This document shows, piece by piece, positions 46,124 to 55,083 of a stretch of DNA of 64,000 bases. A model generated the notes under the pieces. It saw nothing but the letters and a program-made list of their open reading frames with translations. It was not told the origin of the DNA and did not search any database. The position numbers and the translations under genes are program-made. Positions within the stretch are counted from its first letter, which is position 1. Every line of letters starts with the position of its first letter. Origin of the DNA: Porcincola intestinalis (GTDB taxonomy: Bacteria; Bacillota; Clostridia; Lachnospirales; Lachnospiraceae); assembly GCF_009696445.1 (NCBI RefSeq), contig NZ_VULZ01000009.1:62001-126000 (forward strand). The letters are read 5' to 3'.

Positions 46124-48217
46124 ATGCAGGAGACATCGCCCATCACAAAGATCAAAGGAATCGGGCCGAAGAGTGCCGTCATTTATGAGAAGGCAGGCAT
46201 CCGAACAGTCGGCGATCTCATCCGGTACTATCCCAGGGCATATGATGAAATGAAAGATCCGGTGGAGCTTTCCACGCTCTCTGCCGGAGACGACGGGGCA
46301 GTCGTAGCTGTAGAAGGACACGTGGAGGCGGCCTTGTCCGTCCGTTACCTCAGGAATTTCAGAATTGTGACAGGAAAAATCCACTCGCACGGGGAAACGC
46401 TGGACGTTACCTGGTTCAACATGCCGTTCATGAGAAGCCAGGTGCACCCCGGGACAACCTATATCTTCCGGGGACAGGTCAAAGCGAAGGGGCGCAGCTT
46501 TTATCTCCTTCAGCCGAAGGTCTATGACCTGTTCGATTATACACTTCTGCAGAAGAGCCTGCAGCCAGTCTATCCGCTGACGGCCGGTCTGTCAGAGCAT
46601 TCACTCCGCAAGGCACTCCGTCAGGTGCTTCTTGGAGAAGACCCGCTTGATTTTTCAATGGATCCGCTTCCGGAATGGATCATGGAAAGGTATCGTCTGC
46701 CTCCGGTTCGGGAAACCATCCGGGCCATTCATTTTCCGCAGAGCAAGGATCAGCTTCAGGACGCCAGACATCGTCTGGTTTTTGAGGAATTTTTCAATTT
46801 TATTCTGCTGCTCAAACAGCTGCGGGAACGAAGGACAGCGCAGATACACAGCTATGTGATTCCGAAAACCCCGAAGACAGCTGAGGTGATCCAATCGCTG
46901 CCCTATCAGCTCACTGTCTCCCAGGAGAAGGTCTGGGAGGTCATTTCGGAGGAGCTTTCTCAAAAGAAAGTGATGGCCAGACTTCTCCAGGGGGATGTGG
47001 GGTGCGGGAAGACCATCATCGCATTCCTGGCTCTGGTCCAGACGGCCGCTGCAGGGATGCAGGGGGCCATCATGGCTCCGACGGAGGTTCTTGCGCGGCA
47101 GCACTATGATGGCTTCGTGAAGCTGATGCAGCAGGCCGGGCTGCCGATCAGGGCGGTTCTGCTGACAGGCTCCCTGAAGGCAAGGGAAAAACGCGAAGCC
47201 TGCGGTCTGATTGAGAATGGAGAAGCGCAGGTCGTTATCGGAACACATGCCCTGATCCAGGAGAGCGTCCGGTTCCGGAATCTGGCACTTGTTGTGACGG
47301 ACGAACAGCACCGTTTTGGTGTCGGTCAGAGGGAGGCACTGTCCGGAAAAGCAGAGGAGATGCCGCATACCATCGTCATGAGTGCAACTCCGATTCCGCG
47401 GACGCTTGCGGTGATCCTGTATGGGGATCTCGACATTTCGGTCATCAGAGAGCGGCCTTCTGAACGGCTTCCGGTGAAAAACGCAGTTGTCGACCCCTCT
47501 TACCGGCCAAAGGCATACGCTTTCATTGCCTCGCAGGTGAAGGAGGGCCATCAGGCGTATGTAATCTGCCCGATGGTTGAGGAATCCGGGAGTGGAGAAA
47601 TAGAGGCGGAGAATGTCATTGATTATACAGACATGCTCCGGGAGGCGCTGACGCGGTACCTGCCTGATATCCGGGTAGAGTATCTGCATGGAAGAATGAA
47701 GAATGAGGAGAAAAATGCTGTCATGCAGCGGTTCCTGGACGGAGAGATCAAGGTCCTTGTCTCAACCACCGTCGTGGAGGTCGGCGTGAATGTGCCGAAC
47801 GCAACCGTCATGATGATCGAAAACTGTGAACGGTTCGGGCTGGCGCAGCTGCACCAGCTCAGGGGGCGGGTCGGCAGAGGGAAAGATCAGTCTTACTGTA
47901 TCCTGATGCATCACAGCGAAAGCGACGCCGTGAAGAAGAGACTGCAGATCCTCAAGGAATCCAATGACGGGTTTGAAATTGCCAGGAAGGATCTGGAACT
48001 CAGGGGGCCGGGGGAACTGTTCGGCCTGAGACAAAGCGGCGAGCTTTCGTTCCTTCTGGCAGACGTGTATCAGGATGCCGGGATCATGCAGGAGGCTTCA
48101 GAGGCAGCGGAGGAAATTCTGACGCAGGATCCGGAGCTGGAGCGAGAGGAAAACCGCCTGATCCGCAGAGAGCTGCAGAGGCAGGCGGAGGCAGGAAAGG
48201 CTCACATGACACTCTGA
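46124..48217 (+). CDS. recG: ATP-dependent DNA helicase RecG
   Basis: 697 residues. N-terminal wedge domain for branched DNA (KGIGPKSAVIYEKAGI at the start), Walker A QGDVGCGKT, DEQH box in VVTDEQHRFG, and motif VI HQLRGRVGRG. Functions in rescue of stalled forks and recombination intermediates. The ATG at 46124 follows AGGAGTGTGAGCAC. The native upstream partner would be yloV, now displaced by the integrated element. Confidence 0.97.
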   Translation: MQETSPITKIKGIGPKSAVIYEKAGIRTVGDLIRYYPRAYDEMKDPVELSTLSAGDDGAVVAVEGHVEAALSVRYLRNFRIVTGKIHSHGETLDVTWFNMPFMRSQVHPGTTYIFRGQVKAKGRSFYLLQPKVYDLFDYTLLQKSLQPVYPLTAGLSEHSLRKALRQVLLGEDPLDFSMDPLPEWIMERYRLPPVRETIRAIHFPQSKDQLQDARHRLVFEEFFNFILLLKQLRERRTAQIHSYVIPKTPKTAEVIQSLPYQLTVSQEKVWEVISEELSQKKVMARLLQGDVGCGKTIIAFLALVQTAAAGMQGAIMAPTEVLARQHYDGFVKLMQQAGLPIRAVLLTGSLKAREKREACGLIENGEAQVVIGTHALIQESVRFRNLALVVTDEQHRFGVGQREALSGKAEEMPHTIVMSATPIPRTLAVILYGDLDISVIRERPSERLPVKNAVVDPSYRPKAYAFIASQVKEGHQAYVICPMVEESGSGEIEAENVIDYTDMLREALTRYLPDIRVEYLHGRMKNEEKNAVMQRFLDGEIKVLVSTTVVEVGVNVPNATVMMIENCERFGLAQLHQLRGRVGRGKDQSYCILMHHSESDAVKKRLQILKESNDGFEIARKDLELRGPGELFGLRQSGELSFLLADVYQDAGIMQEASEAAEEILTQDPELEREENRLIRRELQRQAEAGKAHMTL

Positions 48218-48285
48218 ACGGACTCGTTTATACCAGAAATTGCTTTAAAATGGACGATTCAGGGCTTATTTTGTAGGAAGCAGGC

Positions 48286-48314
48286 TTGAACTTGCTTCAG
48301 TTTCGTTGTATGAT
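48286..48314 (+). promoter_or_regulatory. Promoter of the lysine/alanine-rich protein gene
   Basis: TTGAAC (48286-48291) and TATGAT (48309-48314) with 17-base spacing. The leader is about 60 bases. Confidence 0.72.
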
Positions 48315-48379
48315 GCCGAATGTGAACGCATGACAAAGAACAGCTTCATTGTATTTTATGTTTCAGGAGGAGTACAGTT

Positions 48380-48934
48380 ATGAGAAATGTTCAGAAAAAG
48401 TCATCCGCTTCCAAGGCTGTAAAAGCAGCAGAGAGCAAGACTGCTGCAGAGAAGACAGTCAAGGCATCAGAGGTTCAGACAGCAGAGGTGAAGGCAGCGG
48501 AGAAGGAAGCGGCAGCTGAGAAGACTGCGGCGAAGGTTGTCGAGAAACCGGCACTTGCAAAGGCCGAGAAGGCAGCAGAGAATGTGAAGAAGGCAGCTGA
48601 GGAGACGAAGACAGCTGTTGCATCCGCTGTGAAGAAGGCAGCTGAGGAGACAAAGGCTGCAGCGGAAACTGCGGTAAAGAAGGCAGAGAAGAAGACAGCT
48701 GCAGTGAAAAAGGCGGCCGAGAAGGCAGCAGCTCCGGAGGAGTCTGTTTCCGTTCAGTACGCGGGGAAGGATATCCTGGTCAGCGATCTAATGGGACAGG
48801 TGAAGAAGGACTGGACGGAGAAGTTCGGCAGAAAGGCGGCTGAGCTGAAGAAGGTCAGCCTGTATGTCAACACGGATGACAATACTGCCTACTATGTTTT
48901 GAACGATGATGTGAAGGGACAGATTGCACTTTAA
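48380..48934 (+). CDS. Lys/Ala/Glu-rich protein with DUF6465-like C-terminus
   Basis: 184 residues. Residues about 1-118 consist of K, A, E and T in a repeating heptad-like pattern (AAEETKTAVASAVKKAAEET type), resembling histone H1-like tails or LEA-like helices. Residues 120-184 form a compact domain (VQYAGKDILVSDLMGQ, then LYVNTDDNTAYYVLND). The C-terminal domain is seen widely in clostridia. Function is unknown; nucleoid binding is one possibility because of the lysine-rich tail. It has its own promoter and a strong terminator and is likely well expressed. Confidence 0.75.
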   Translation: MRNVQKKSSASKAVKAAESKTAAEKTVKASEVQTAEVKAAEKEAAAEKTAAKVVEKPALAKAEKAAENVKKAAEETKTAVASAVKKAAEETKAAAETAVKKAEKKTAAVKKAAEKAAAPEESVSVQYAGKDILVSDLMGQVKKDWTEKFGRKAAELKKVSLYVNTDDNTAYYVLNDDVKGQIAL

Positions 48935-48962
48935 TCTGCAGCCGATGGATGTCGTAGAGAGG

Positions 48963-48989
48963 GCCGCGGGAAATCCCGCGGCTTTTTTT
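48963..48989 (+). terminator. Intrinsic terminator
   Basis: GCCGCGGG and CCCGCGGC pair around AAAT and are followed by seven T. Confidence 0.95.
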
Positions 48990-49012
48990 GTGAAGGCGGA
49001 GACCGGATATAT

Positions 49013-49999
49013 ATGGGACAGGCAGGATTGCAAAAGGCAGAATACAGAGCAGCAGGGGCTCAGAGAAAGAGCACAGAGAAAGGGCTTGCCGGTGCGGTCC
49101 TTGCCACAGGCGGCGGAATCTGCTGGGGGTTGAGCGGCTCGATGGGGCAGTATCTGTTTCGCTATCAGGGAATGGACAGCCGCTGGCTGGTTCCGTACAG
49201 GCTGGGGCTTGCCGGTGTCGTTCTGTTTGTGTACTGCCTGATCCGGCATCGGAACAAGCTGTTTCAGGTATTTGCGGCGGCTCAGGATGTGCGGCAGATC
49301 CTGACCTACGCGGCAGGGGTCTGCATCTGTCAGTATCTGTATTTCCAGACGATTCAATGGTCAAGCGCTGCGGCAGCCACGATTCTTCAGGATCTCTCAC
49401 CGATCTTCATCCTTGCCTGGGCCTGCCTCACAGCCCGGCGAAAACCGAAACCACGGGAAGCCGTGGCAATCATTCTGGCGCTGGCCGGGGTCCTTCTCAT
49501 CACGACACATGGGCGGTTGAATTCGGTACCGGTATCGCCCAGGGCTGTCATGACCGGAGTTGGCTGCGCGCTGATGGTTACTCTTTACAATGAAGTACCA
49601 AAGTCCTTTATGGACAGATATCCGATTGCGGTGCTCCAGACGTGGGCATTTCTGATCGGAGGAGCATCCTTCTTTATCCTTTTCCGCCCGTGGACCTTCC
49701 ATTATACACCGGCTCCGGCAGGGATTTTGGGGATTGCATTTGTTGTTTTGGTTGGTAATGTCCTTGCATTCACCTTTTACATGACGGGAGTGTCCATGAT
49801 CGGACCGGACAAGGCGATCCTGTACGGCTTCTCGGAACCGGTTACGGCGGCTGTCATTACCTATACTATCTTCGGAGGCCGGTTCACCGTTTATGATGCG
49901 ATTGGATTTGCGGCTGTTTTTGCGATGCTGATTCTCATATCGACAAGCGGCAGAAAAAAATCCGGCTTCAGGAACGAAGCATCTGCGGAGAGTGCGTAA
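49013..49999 (+). CDS. EamA/DMT family membrane transporter
   Basis: 328 residues with ten predicted membrane helices in two EamA repeats (GGGICWGLSGSMGQYLF near the start and a similar segment in the second half). Likely exports or exchanges a metabolite; substrate cannot be assigned. The ATG at 49013 has GGCGGAG upstream. The GNAT gene begins 15 bases after the stop, suggesting co-transcription. Confidence 0.88.
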   Translation: MGQAGLQKAEYRAAGAQRKSTEKGLAGAVLATGGGICWGLSGSMGQYLFRYQGMDSRWLVPYRLGLAGVVLFVYCLIRHRNKLFQVFAAAQDVRQILTYAAGVCICQYLYFQTIQWSSAAAATILQDLSPIFILAWACLTARRKPKPREAVAIILALAGVLLITTHGRLNSVPVSPRAVMTGVGCALMVTLYNEVPKSFMDRYPIAVLQTWAFLIGGASFFILFRPWTFHYTPAPAGILGIAFVVLVGNVLAFTFYMTGVSMIGPDKAILYGFSEPVTAAVITYTIFGGRFTVYDAIGFAAVFAMLILISTSGRKKSGFRNEASAESA

Positions 50000-50014
50000 C
50001 GAAAGGCGGACTTT

Positions 50015-50524
50015 ATGACTCACATTACAATCAGGATGGCGATGGAGGAGGATGCTGCTTCCATCGCGAACATCATGAAGACGGTCGCAAAGAATCTGGA
50101 GGATCCGGAGATCTATGTGACAGACGATGAGGAGTTTATCTGCCGACATATCAAAGATCAGGGCTTTACGGAGCTTGCAGAGTGCGACGGCGGAGTGGTT
50201 GGTTTCCTGATTGTGCATATTCCGGGAAATGGACCGGAGAACCTTGGGAGGGATGCCGGTCTTCCGGACAGAGAGCTTCCGTTCACGGCGCATATGGAAT
50301 CAGCTGCCGTCCTGCCGGCGTACAGAGGACATGGTATCCAGCGGATGCTGATGATGGAAGCGGAGAAGGAGCTGAGAAGAAGAGGATTCCACTATGCAGT
50401 CGGAACGGTCTCCCCGAAGAATCCGTACAGCATGGAGAACTGCCTGAAGCTCGGATATCTTACGGCAGCCGTGAGAAACAAATACGGCTCCCTGCTTCGG
50501 AACATTGTGGTAAAGCGGCTGTAA
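50015..50524 (+). CDS. GNAT family N-acetyltransferase
   Basis: 169 residues. The acetyl-CoA-binding motif A region (ESAAVLPAYRGHGIQRMLM) matches Gcn5-related acetyltransferases. The acceptor substrate is not known. AAAGGCGG lies upstream of the ATG. A terminator follows. Confidence 0.85.
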   Translation: MTHITIRMAMEEDAASIANIMKTVAKNLEDPEIYVTDDEEFICRHIKDQGFTELAECDGGVVGFLIVHIPGNGPENLGRDAGLPDRELPFTAHMESAAVLPAYRGHGIQRMLMMEAEKELRRRGFHYAVGTVSPKNPYSMENCLKLGYLTAAVRNKYGSLLRNIVVKRL

Positions 50525-50531
50525 GCGGAAG

Positions 50532-50581
50532 AGATTCCCCGGAGAGGCTGTCAATAGCAGCTGCTCCGGGGAATCTTTTTT
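50532..50581 (+). terminator. Intrinsic terminator
   Basis: AGATTCCCCGGAG (50532-50544) pairs with CTCCGGGGAATCT (50564-50576), followed by TTTTT. Confidence 0.93.
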
Positions 50582-50665
50582 GATGCGTATCGATATCGTG
50601 GTGATTTGAATCGTAAGGAATACCATGTAAACTTGCAGCATGGCTTCTGGCACGACATCTTCACA

Positions 50666-50703
50666 AAAAAGAGACATCTGTATCATAACAGATGTCTCTT
50701 TTT
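50666..50703. terminator. Perfect 16-bp inverted repeat, bidirectional terminator
   Basis: AAAAAGAGACATCTGT and its exact complement surround a 6-base loop. The A and T runs at the ends make it a terminator in both directions. No gene ends beside it on the minus strand. Confidence 0.8.
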
Positions 50704-51323
50704 AACGTGCGCGAATGAATTCAAATACGAACACTATCTGGTCTTTGTTTCAGGGCTGCCGGGCTTAGTGGTCATGCGATCGTCAGAGGATAAAACAGTG
50801 CAAGGATGAGTAGGATTGGCAGAAAAAGGAGGGATGAATGACTCTGTGTCAGGATAAAGTTTAAATAATGCACAATTTAAGACTATGTATGACGGAATTA
50901 TTTGTACATGATATTAGAGATGTCACATAAAAGTACTTTTGTAAAGCAACAATAGGCAAAATACATAAAAATATTTGTATAGTATGCTATAAATATCGGC
51001 CAGAAGGTGGGAGTTTAGAAATAATATTGTAAAACGAGCACTAAAATATGCAGGTTATACAAATACCGCACGGTATCATACAATATGCATAAATCATACG
51101 CTGAGATAAGACAGATATTTGTGCAGTATATTTAGCATTAAATAAACGGCAGTATCAGGATCTTTCATAGCCGCTCTAATTTTCATCTAAGTTGTTCACG
51201 GAGAATAAGAAAAAAGAAGAGAGGGTAGAATGTTATCATTTTTGAATATTTTGACATAATAATAGAGTGAACAATAACTACTGAAATGGAGGAACTTAGA
51301 ATAACTATATTTTACTGAACAAC
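50704..51323. other. AT-rich stretch without genes
   Basis: About 620 bases, clearly AT-richer than the flanking genes. No open frame with a credible start was found. TTGACA near 51251 followed by ATAACT after 17 bases, then TGGAGG near 51293, look like a promoter and ribosome site. The frame after it stops after a few codons and the IS66 element begins about 15 bases later, so this may be the head of a gene destroyed by insertion. Confidence 0.5.
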
Positions 51324-51324
51324 C

Positions 51325-51350
51325 GTGAGCGGTACACAATAAGCGTCTTT
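51325..51350 (+). repeat. Left terminal inverted repeat of IS66-family element
   Basis: GTGAGCGGTACACAATAAGC followed by GTCTTT. The right-hand partner at 54867-54892 is its imperfect reverse complement. Confidence 0.85.
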
Positions 51351-51416
51351 TGACTAAATATCAGATCTGCTAGCATTACTCCTGGTGATAAACCCGTCAT
51401 TTATGGAGGTAATGCC

Positions 51417-51854
51417 ATGGATTCTTCTACGATTGCTCATGATCTTCGCGCCAGGGAATGGCGCCAGATTATTCTAGAGGCCAACAACTCAGATATTCCC
51501 AAGAGCCAATACATCCGCGAACACCACCTTTCTGAAAACAGCTTTTATTACTGGCAGCGGCTGTTCCGCAGAGAAGCCGTTGCTGAAAAGACAGATCTTC
51601 CATCTGTTTCGTCGTCTCTCACGGCTGTTTTCGAAAAGACAGCTGCCACCGGTCTGCAGAATTCTTCCTTTATAGAAGTGTCTGTGCAATCAGTCCCGGC
51701 ATCTTCCACTGACCGTGAACCCAGCGGGTCTAATGCTGATTCTGTCCCGTCATGGGACATGCTTCTTCAGCATAGCGGTTACAGCCTGTACCTGAACAAC
51801 AGCGTATCGGAAATGGGCCTGAACATAGTTCTCCGGGCGATATCCCATGCTTAG
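51417..51854 (+). CDS. IS66-family TnpA-like protein
   Basis: 145 residues. The N-terminal half has a helix-turn-helix-like segment (REWRQIILEANNSDIPKSQY) with SENSFYYWQRLFR, as in IS66 Orf1 proteins needed for transposition. The rest is low-complexity. The ATG at 51417 has TGGAGG upstream. Its end overlaps tnpB by 8 bases, the usual coupling in this IS family. The frame is intact. Confidence 0.82.
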   Translation: MDSSTIAHDLRAREWRQIILEANNSDIPKSQYIREHHLSENSFYYWQRLFRREAVAEKTDLPSVSSSLTAVFEKTAATGLQNSSFIEVSVQSVPASSTDREPSGSNADSVPSWDMLLQHSGYSLYLNNSVSEMGLNIVLRAISHA

Positions 51855-52206
51855 GGAGGCCACCGGAATCCGGAAGATCTATCTGCGGGCTGGCCGCACA
51901 GATCTCAGGAAGGGGATCTACTCTCTCCAGGCCATTATCCAAATGGAAACCGGAATCAGCCCGCTGGAAGAAGGCACAATGTTTCTCTTCTGCGGAAAAC
52001 GACCTGACCGGATCAAAATCCTTGTTTTCGAGGGAGACGGCTAGTTCATCATGACGAAACATCTTATTGGCAGCAACCGCTTCCAATGGCCCCGGAATTC
52101 CGGCGACACCCTGAATCTTACCAGGGAACAGTATTGCCATCTGATGGATGGATTTACCATCGATGGTACTATCAGACACATTTCCGGGCAGAACCCCTCT
52201 GAGTAA
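51847..52206 (+). pseudogene. IS66-family TnpB-like, interrupted by TAG
   Basis: The IS66 Orf2 family match runs through the frame from 51847 to TAA at 52204-52206, about 119 codons, but a TAG lies at 52042-52044 after VFEGDG, where relatives continue with an aromatic residue. Sequence after the stop (FIMTKHLIGSNRFQWPR) keeps the family pattern. So this is either a point-mutated pseudogene or needs read-through. Confidence 0.82.
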
Positions 52207-52318
52207 AAATGGAACCAGCCTGTTCCGGGACTGTCTGAAAATCAGATTGAACGGACCTTTCAGCCCTGATGTGCTCCTGCATGTCAGGGCTGAATCATGC
52301 AAAAAAAGGCCTAGAATT

Positions 52319-52393
52319 ATTGGTACTTATTTATCAATAAAAGTACCAATAATGGTTGACATATGTGTTGGTATGATATATATAAGTACCAAT
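52319..52393 (+). promoter_or_regulatory. Promoter with three GTACCAAT half-sites inside the IS66 element
   Basis: TTGACA (52356-52361) and TATATA (52379-52384) with 17-base spacing. ATTGGTAC at 52319 and GTACCAAT at 52343 form an inverted pair, and a third GTACCAAT at 52386-52393 overlaps the expected transcription start. This arrangement suggests a repressor site controlling the accessory gene and transposase. Confidence 0.6.
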
Positions 52394-52408
52394 ATGAGGA
52401 CTTCTCAT

Positions 52409-52792
52409 ATGTCAATCGTAAAGTATACAAATAGACAAACCGGTGTTGTCACATGGTATGAATCGACATCCCATTATGATCCCGACACGAAGCAGTCACG
52501 CCCGATCCGCAAATACCTCGGGAAAGAGGATCCTGTTACCGGAGAGCTGATTCCTTCCTCCGGGAAACGGGGAAGAAAGAGCAGTTCGCAGGTTCAGGAC
52601 TCCGAGCATCATACAGGCGGGCCCGCTTCCGCGCAGGACGGCCGTATTCAGCAGATGGAGAAGCAGAACCGTGATCAGCAGGAACGCATCCGGACTCTGG
52701 AAGCAGAAAACCGGCAGCTGCATGATACGATCTGCAGGCTGGGTTCTGCCATAGAGAAGCTGTATTCTCTGTACACTTCTTCAGAAGACTGA
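52409..52792 (+). CDS. IS66-associated accessory protein
   Basis: 127 residues from the ATG at 52409 with TGAGGA upstream. The start (KYTNRQTGVVTWYESTSHYD) resembles the N-terminus of other clostridial transposase families (IS1634-like), then RKYLGKEDPVTGELIPS. The C-terminal half is a coiled coil (IRTLEAENRQLHDTICRLG). It sits between tnpB and tnpC and may be a DNA-binding regulator. The open frame begins further up at 52148 but crosses the promoter. Confidence 0.7.
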   Translation: MSIVKYTNRQTGVVTWYESTSHYDPDTKQSRPIRKYLGKEDPVTGELIPSSGKRGRKSSSQVQDSEHHTGGPASAQDGRIQQMEKQNRDQQERIRTLEAENRQLHDTICRLGSAIEKLYSLYTSSED

Positions 52793-52809
52793 TCTTTCGG
52801 GGAGATTCC

Positions 52810-54665
52810 ATGCGGGCAGACGAGGCTGTTTACAAAGAATGTCTCCATACTCTATCCAGAGAGGCTCTGGAGGAGGAATGCTTCGGCAGGAAGCAGGATG
52901 CCGATCGTAACCGGATTCTTTTCGAGGAGTCGCAGAAGTCTCTTACTGCCATATCGAAGGACTATAAGAAAACTGCCGACGAACTGAAAGCTCTCAGGGA
53001 CGAATGCCGGAAGCTGAACGAGACAATCCGGCACATGGAAGCAGAGCAGACTCTCGGAAGGCGGGACCGCTTCGGATGCAGGGGAGAGTGCCTTAATGAT
53101 CTCCTGGCATCTTCTCCCGGTGATCTGAAAGATCCAACCGATGAAGAAGCCGGCGATGAACCAGAAGGGGAGGAACCCTTTTTGGAACACAACGTCTGCA
53201 GCCGTGCCCTGCACCTTGTCAGATCAGCCACGGGGTGGCGCGGACAGAAGGAAAAGCCTTCTCTCTCTGATATGCTCCGGAAGCTGCCGCACGTTGTGGA
53301 ATACGACATCGACCCCGAAGCGCTTAATGAACAGTATGGCGAATTCAGATGGGCGATCGCATTCTGGCATGAGCACTGCAGGGTTGAAACTCGGAGGACT
53401 GTCCGCTACGTCCGTGTGATCAAAACAGCTGTGCTTTCTGTCGATCATGGCGACCGGATGGTAACTCTTCCGCACCAGAATCCGGTGTTTGACCGGAGCA
53501 TTCTGACATCATCCCTGATGGCTTCTTTTCTTTACAATAAGTTCTTTCTCCATCTGCCGTTTTACCGTCAGGAAGAGGACATGCGTCAGACAGACGGATT
53601 TGTCATTCCGCGTCAGACGATGGTCCGCTGGACAATCTGGCTCGCATGCGTCTTTCTGTGGCGGGTCTATGAACACATGCTCTGTTTGGAAGCGGACTGC
53701 CCTTACCAGAACGCGGATGAAACGTTCCTGCGGGTAGTTGGCGAGGAAGGCAGCAGACCCGGCAGGAAGTATTATGTCTGGGTGTTCTCTGCAGGGGAGC
53801 TTCTGGAAGGCCATCCGGTCATTGTTTACCGGTATGGTCCGTCACGCTCCGCGGAAAATCTGCGGAAACAGCTGGGCATCCGCGACTATCTCAGGACCAT
53901 TACCTGCGATACCTATGCTGCTTACGATACCGTTGCGAAGGAATCGGATGGAAAGATTTCCGTTTCGAACTGCCTTTCCCACGCGCGACGCCGCTGGGTG
54001 TATGCGCTGGAAGTAATTCATCCAGGCGGTACACCGACGAACAGATGAAAGAGCTGCCGGAAGTGAAGGCTCTTATTCTGATTCAGAAAGTTTTCCGGAA
54101 AGATACGCCCCTTAAGAAACTCTCCCCGCAGGAACGGCAGGAGAAGCGTGAAACAGAAGTCCGGCCGGCGATGAAGGCATACCTCGATTTCGTCCATTCG
54201 CTGAATCCAGAAGATTTCTCCCTCTCTGAAAAAGCCAGGGATGCAGTATCTTATACCATCCATCATGAAGCCAGTCTCACAAAATTTCTTGATGATGGGA
54301 ATATACCTCCCGACAATTCGTTTTACGAGAAAATTGTGAAGACTGTAGCCCTTGGCCGCCGAAACTGGCTCTTTGCCATGACACCGGACGGTGCCAGAAC
54401 CATCTGTGTATTCGATACCTTTGTGGCAACGGCCAGAGCGAACCACGCCAATGTTTACTATTATCTGAAATATCTGATTGAAAAGGCGCCGCTGATTTCT
54501 CAAACCGGTAGAGAAGCTCTGCTGGATGATCTGATGCCATGGTCTGAAACATACAGAAAATATGAGCAGGAACAGGCAGCGCAGGATGCATCCCTGGCGA
54601 TCGGAGGGGAAGACCCTCCGCGGCCCAGGACTCCGAGAAAGAAAGACAAACAGCGGAGTGCCTGA
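52810..54665 (+). pseudogene. IS66-family transposase TnpC, frameshifted
   Basis: Reading frame from 52810 gives 412 residues with the IS66 zinc-finger-less N-terminus, the DDE core start (YQNADETFLRVV) and SHARRRWVYALEV. Near 54025-54035 the frame shifts by one base. The rest (YTDEQMKELPEVKALILIQK to the C-terminus) is encoded in another frame ending at 54665. The catalytic glutamate region and C-terminal domain are therefore out of frame. A programmed shift is unlikely because no slippery sequence is seen. Confidence 0.85.
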
Positions 54666-54866
54666 TTATAGTAGGAGACCCTTCGCCATACATCAGCCTC
54701 AGACCGGACCACTCCGGTCTGTTTGGCATACCCTCAGCCCAGATTACCTGATTTACATGGCAAAGTGATTCAAGCGCACATTTTCAAAGTGCAGGCCATC
54801 CGGCAGAAAGCCTGCCAGCACTTTACTTCAGGCTGCAAAAACTATAGCAGCAAATCAAGCCATTCC

Positions 54867-54892
54867 AAAGACGCCGATTATGTACCGCTCAC
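54867..54892 (-). repeat. Right terminal inverted repeat of IS66-family element
   Basis: Its reverse complement starts GTGAGCGGTACATAATCGGC, matching the left repeat. The 54893-55083 gap beyond it contains a small GC hairpin with T run readable on the minus strand (54911-54935), then the promoter of the next operon. Confidence 0.85.
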
Positions 54893-54994
54893 GTTAGATT
54901 TTCATTTGACCAAAAAAATACCGCCAGTTGGCGGTTTCACGAAGATTTGGAGCTATTCAACTGTCAAAGTCCCGTTAAAATATACAAAAACCTA

Positions 54995-55024
54995 TTGACA
55001 ATTCATATGAAAAGAGTGAATATA
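54995..55024 (+). promoter_or_regulatory. Promoter of the peptide-type ABC cluster
   Basis: TTGACA (54995-55000) with AATATA (55019-55024) at 18 bases, or TATAAC at 20 bases. It is followed within 10-20 bases by a palindrome. Confidence 0.6.
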
Positions 55025-55032
55025 ACACTGAA

Positions 55033-55047
55033 GTTTGTAATACAAAC
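55033..55047 (+). promoter_or_regulatory. Candidate GntR operator
   Basis: GTTTGTAATACAAAC is a perfect 7-bp inverted repeat around one base. It lies just downstream of the promoter and fits the GT-N-AC type core bound by FadR-subfamily GntR proteins. A GntR gene is part of the same cluster (61955). Confidence 0.55.
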
Positions 55048-55083
55048 ATATGCGGACGGATATTTCGAAAAAGGAGGGAAGTT

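Larger units (their letters stand above)
51324..54893 (+). mobile_element. Decayed IS66-family insertion sequence
   Basis: About 3.57 kb with terminal inverted repeats that start CGTGAGCGGTACA at both ends and match at 22 of 26 core bases. Order: tnpA-like, tnpB-like, an accessory gene and tnpC transposase, all on the plus strand. tnpB has an in-frame TAG and tnpC is frameshifted. No 8-bp target duplication can be seen in the flanks (TGAACAAC and TTAGATTT). The copy is probably inactive. Confidence 0.88.

Noticed and set aside
45801-46253. 150-codon frame spanning the right attachment site
   Set aside because: Covers the ACTACCGT repeats, the attachment core, a terminator and the start of recG; chance frame.
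50606-50809. 67-codon plus-strand frame
   Set aside because: It runs through a perfect 16-bp terminator hairpin and has no ribosome site.
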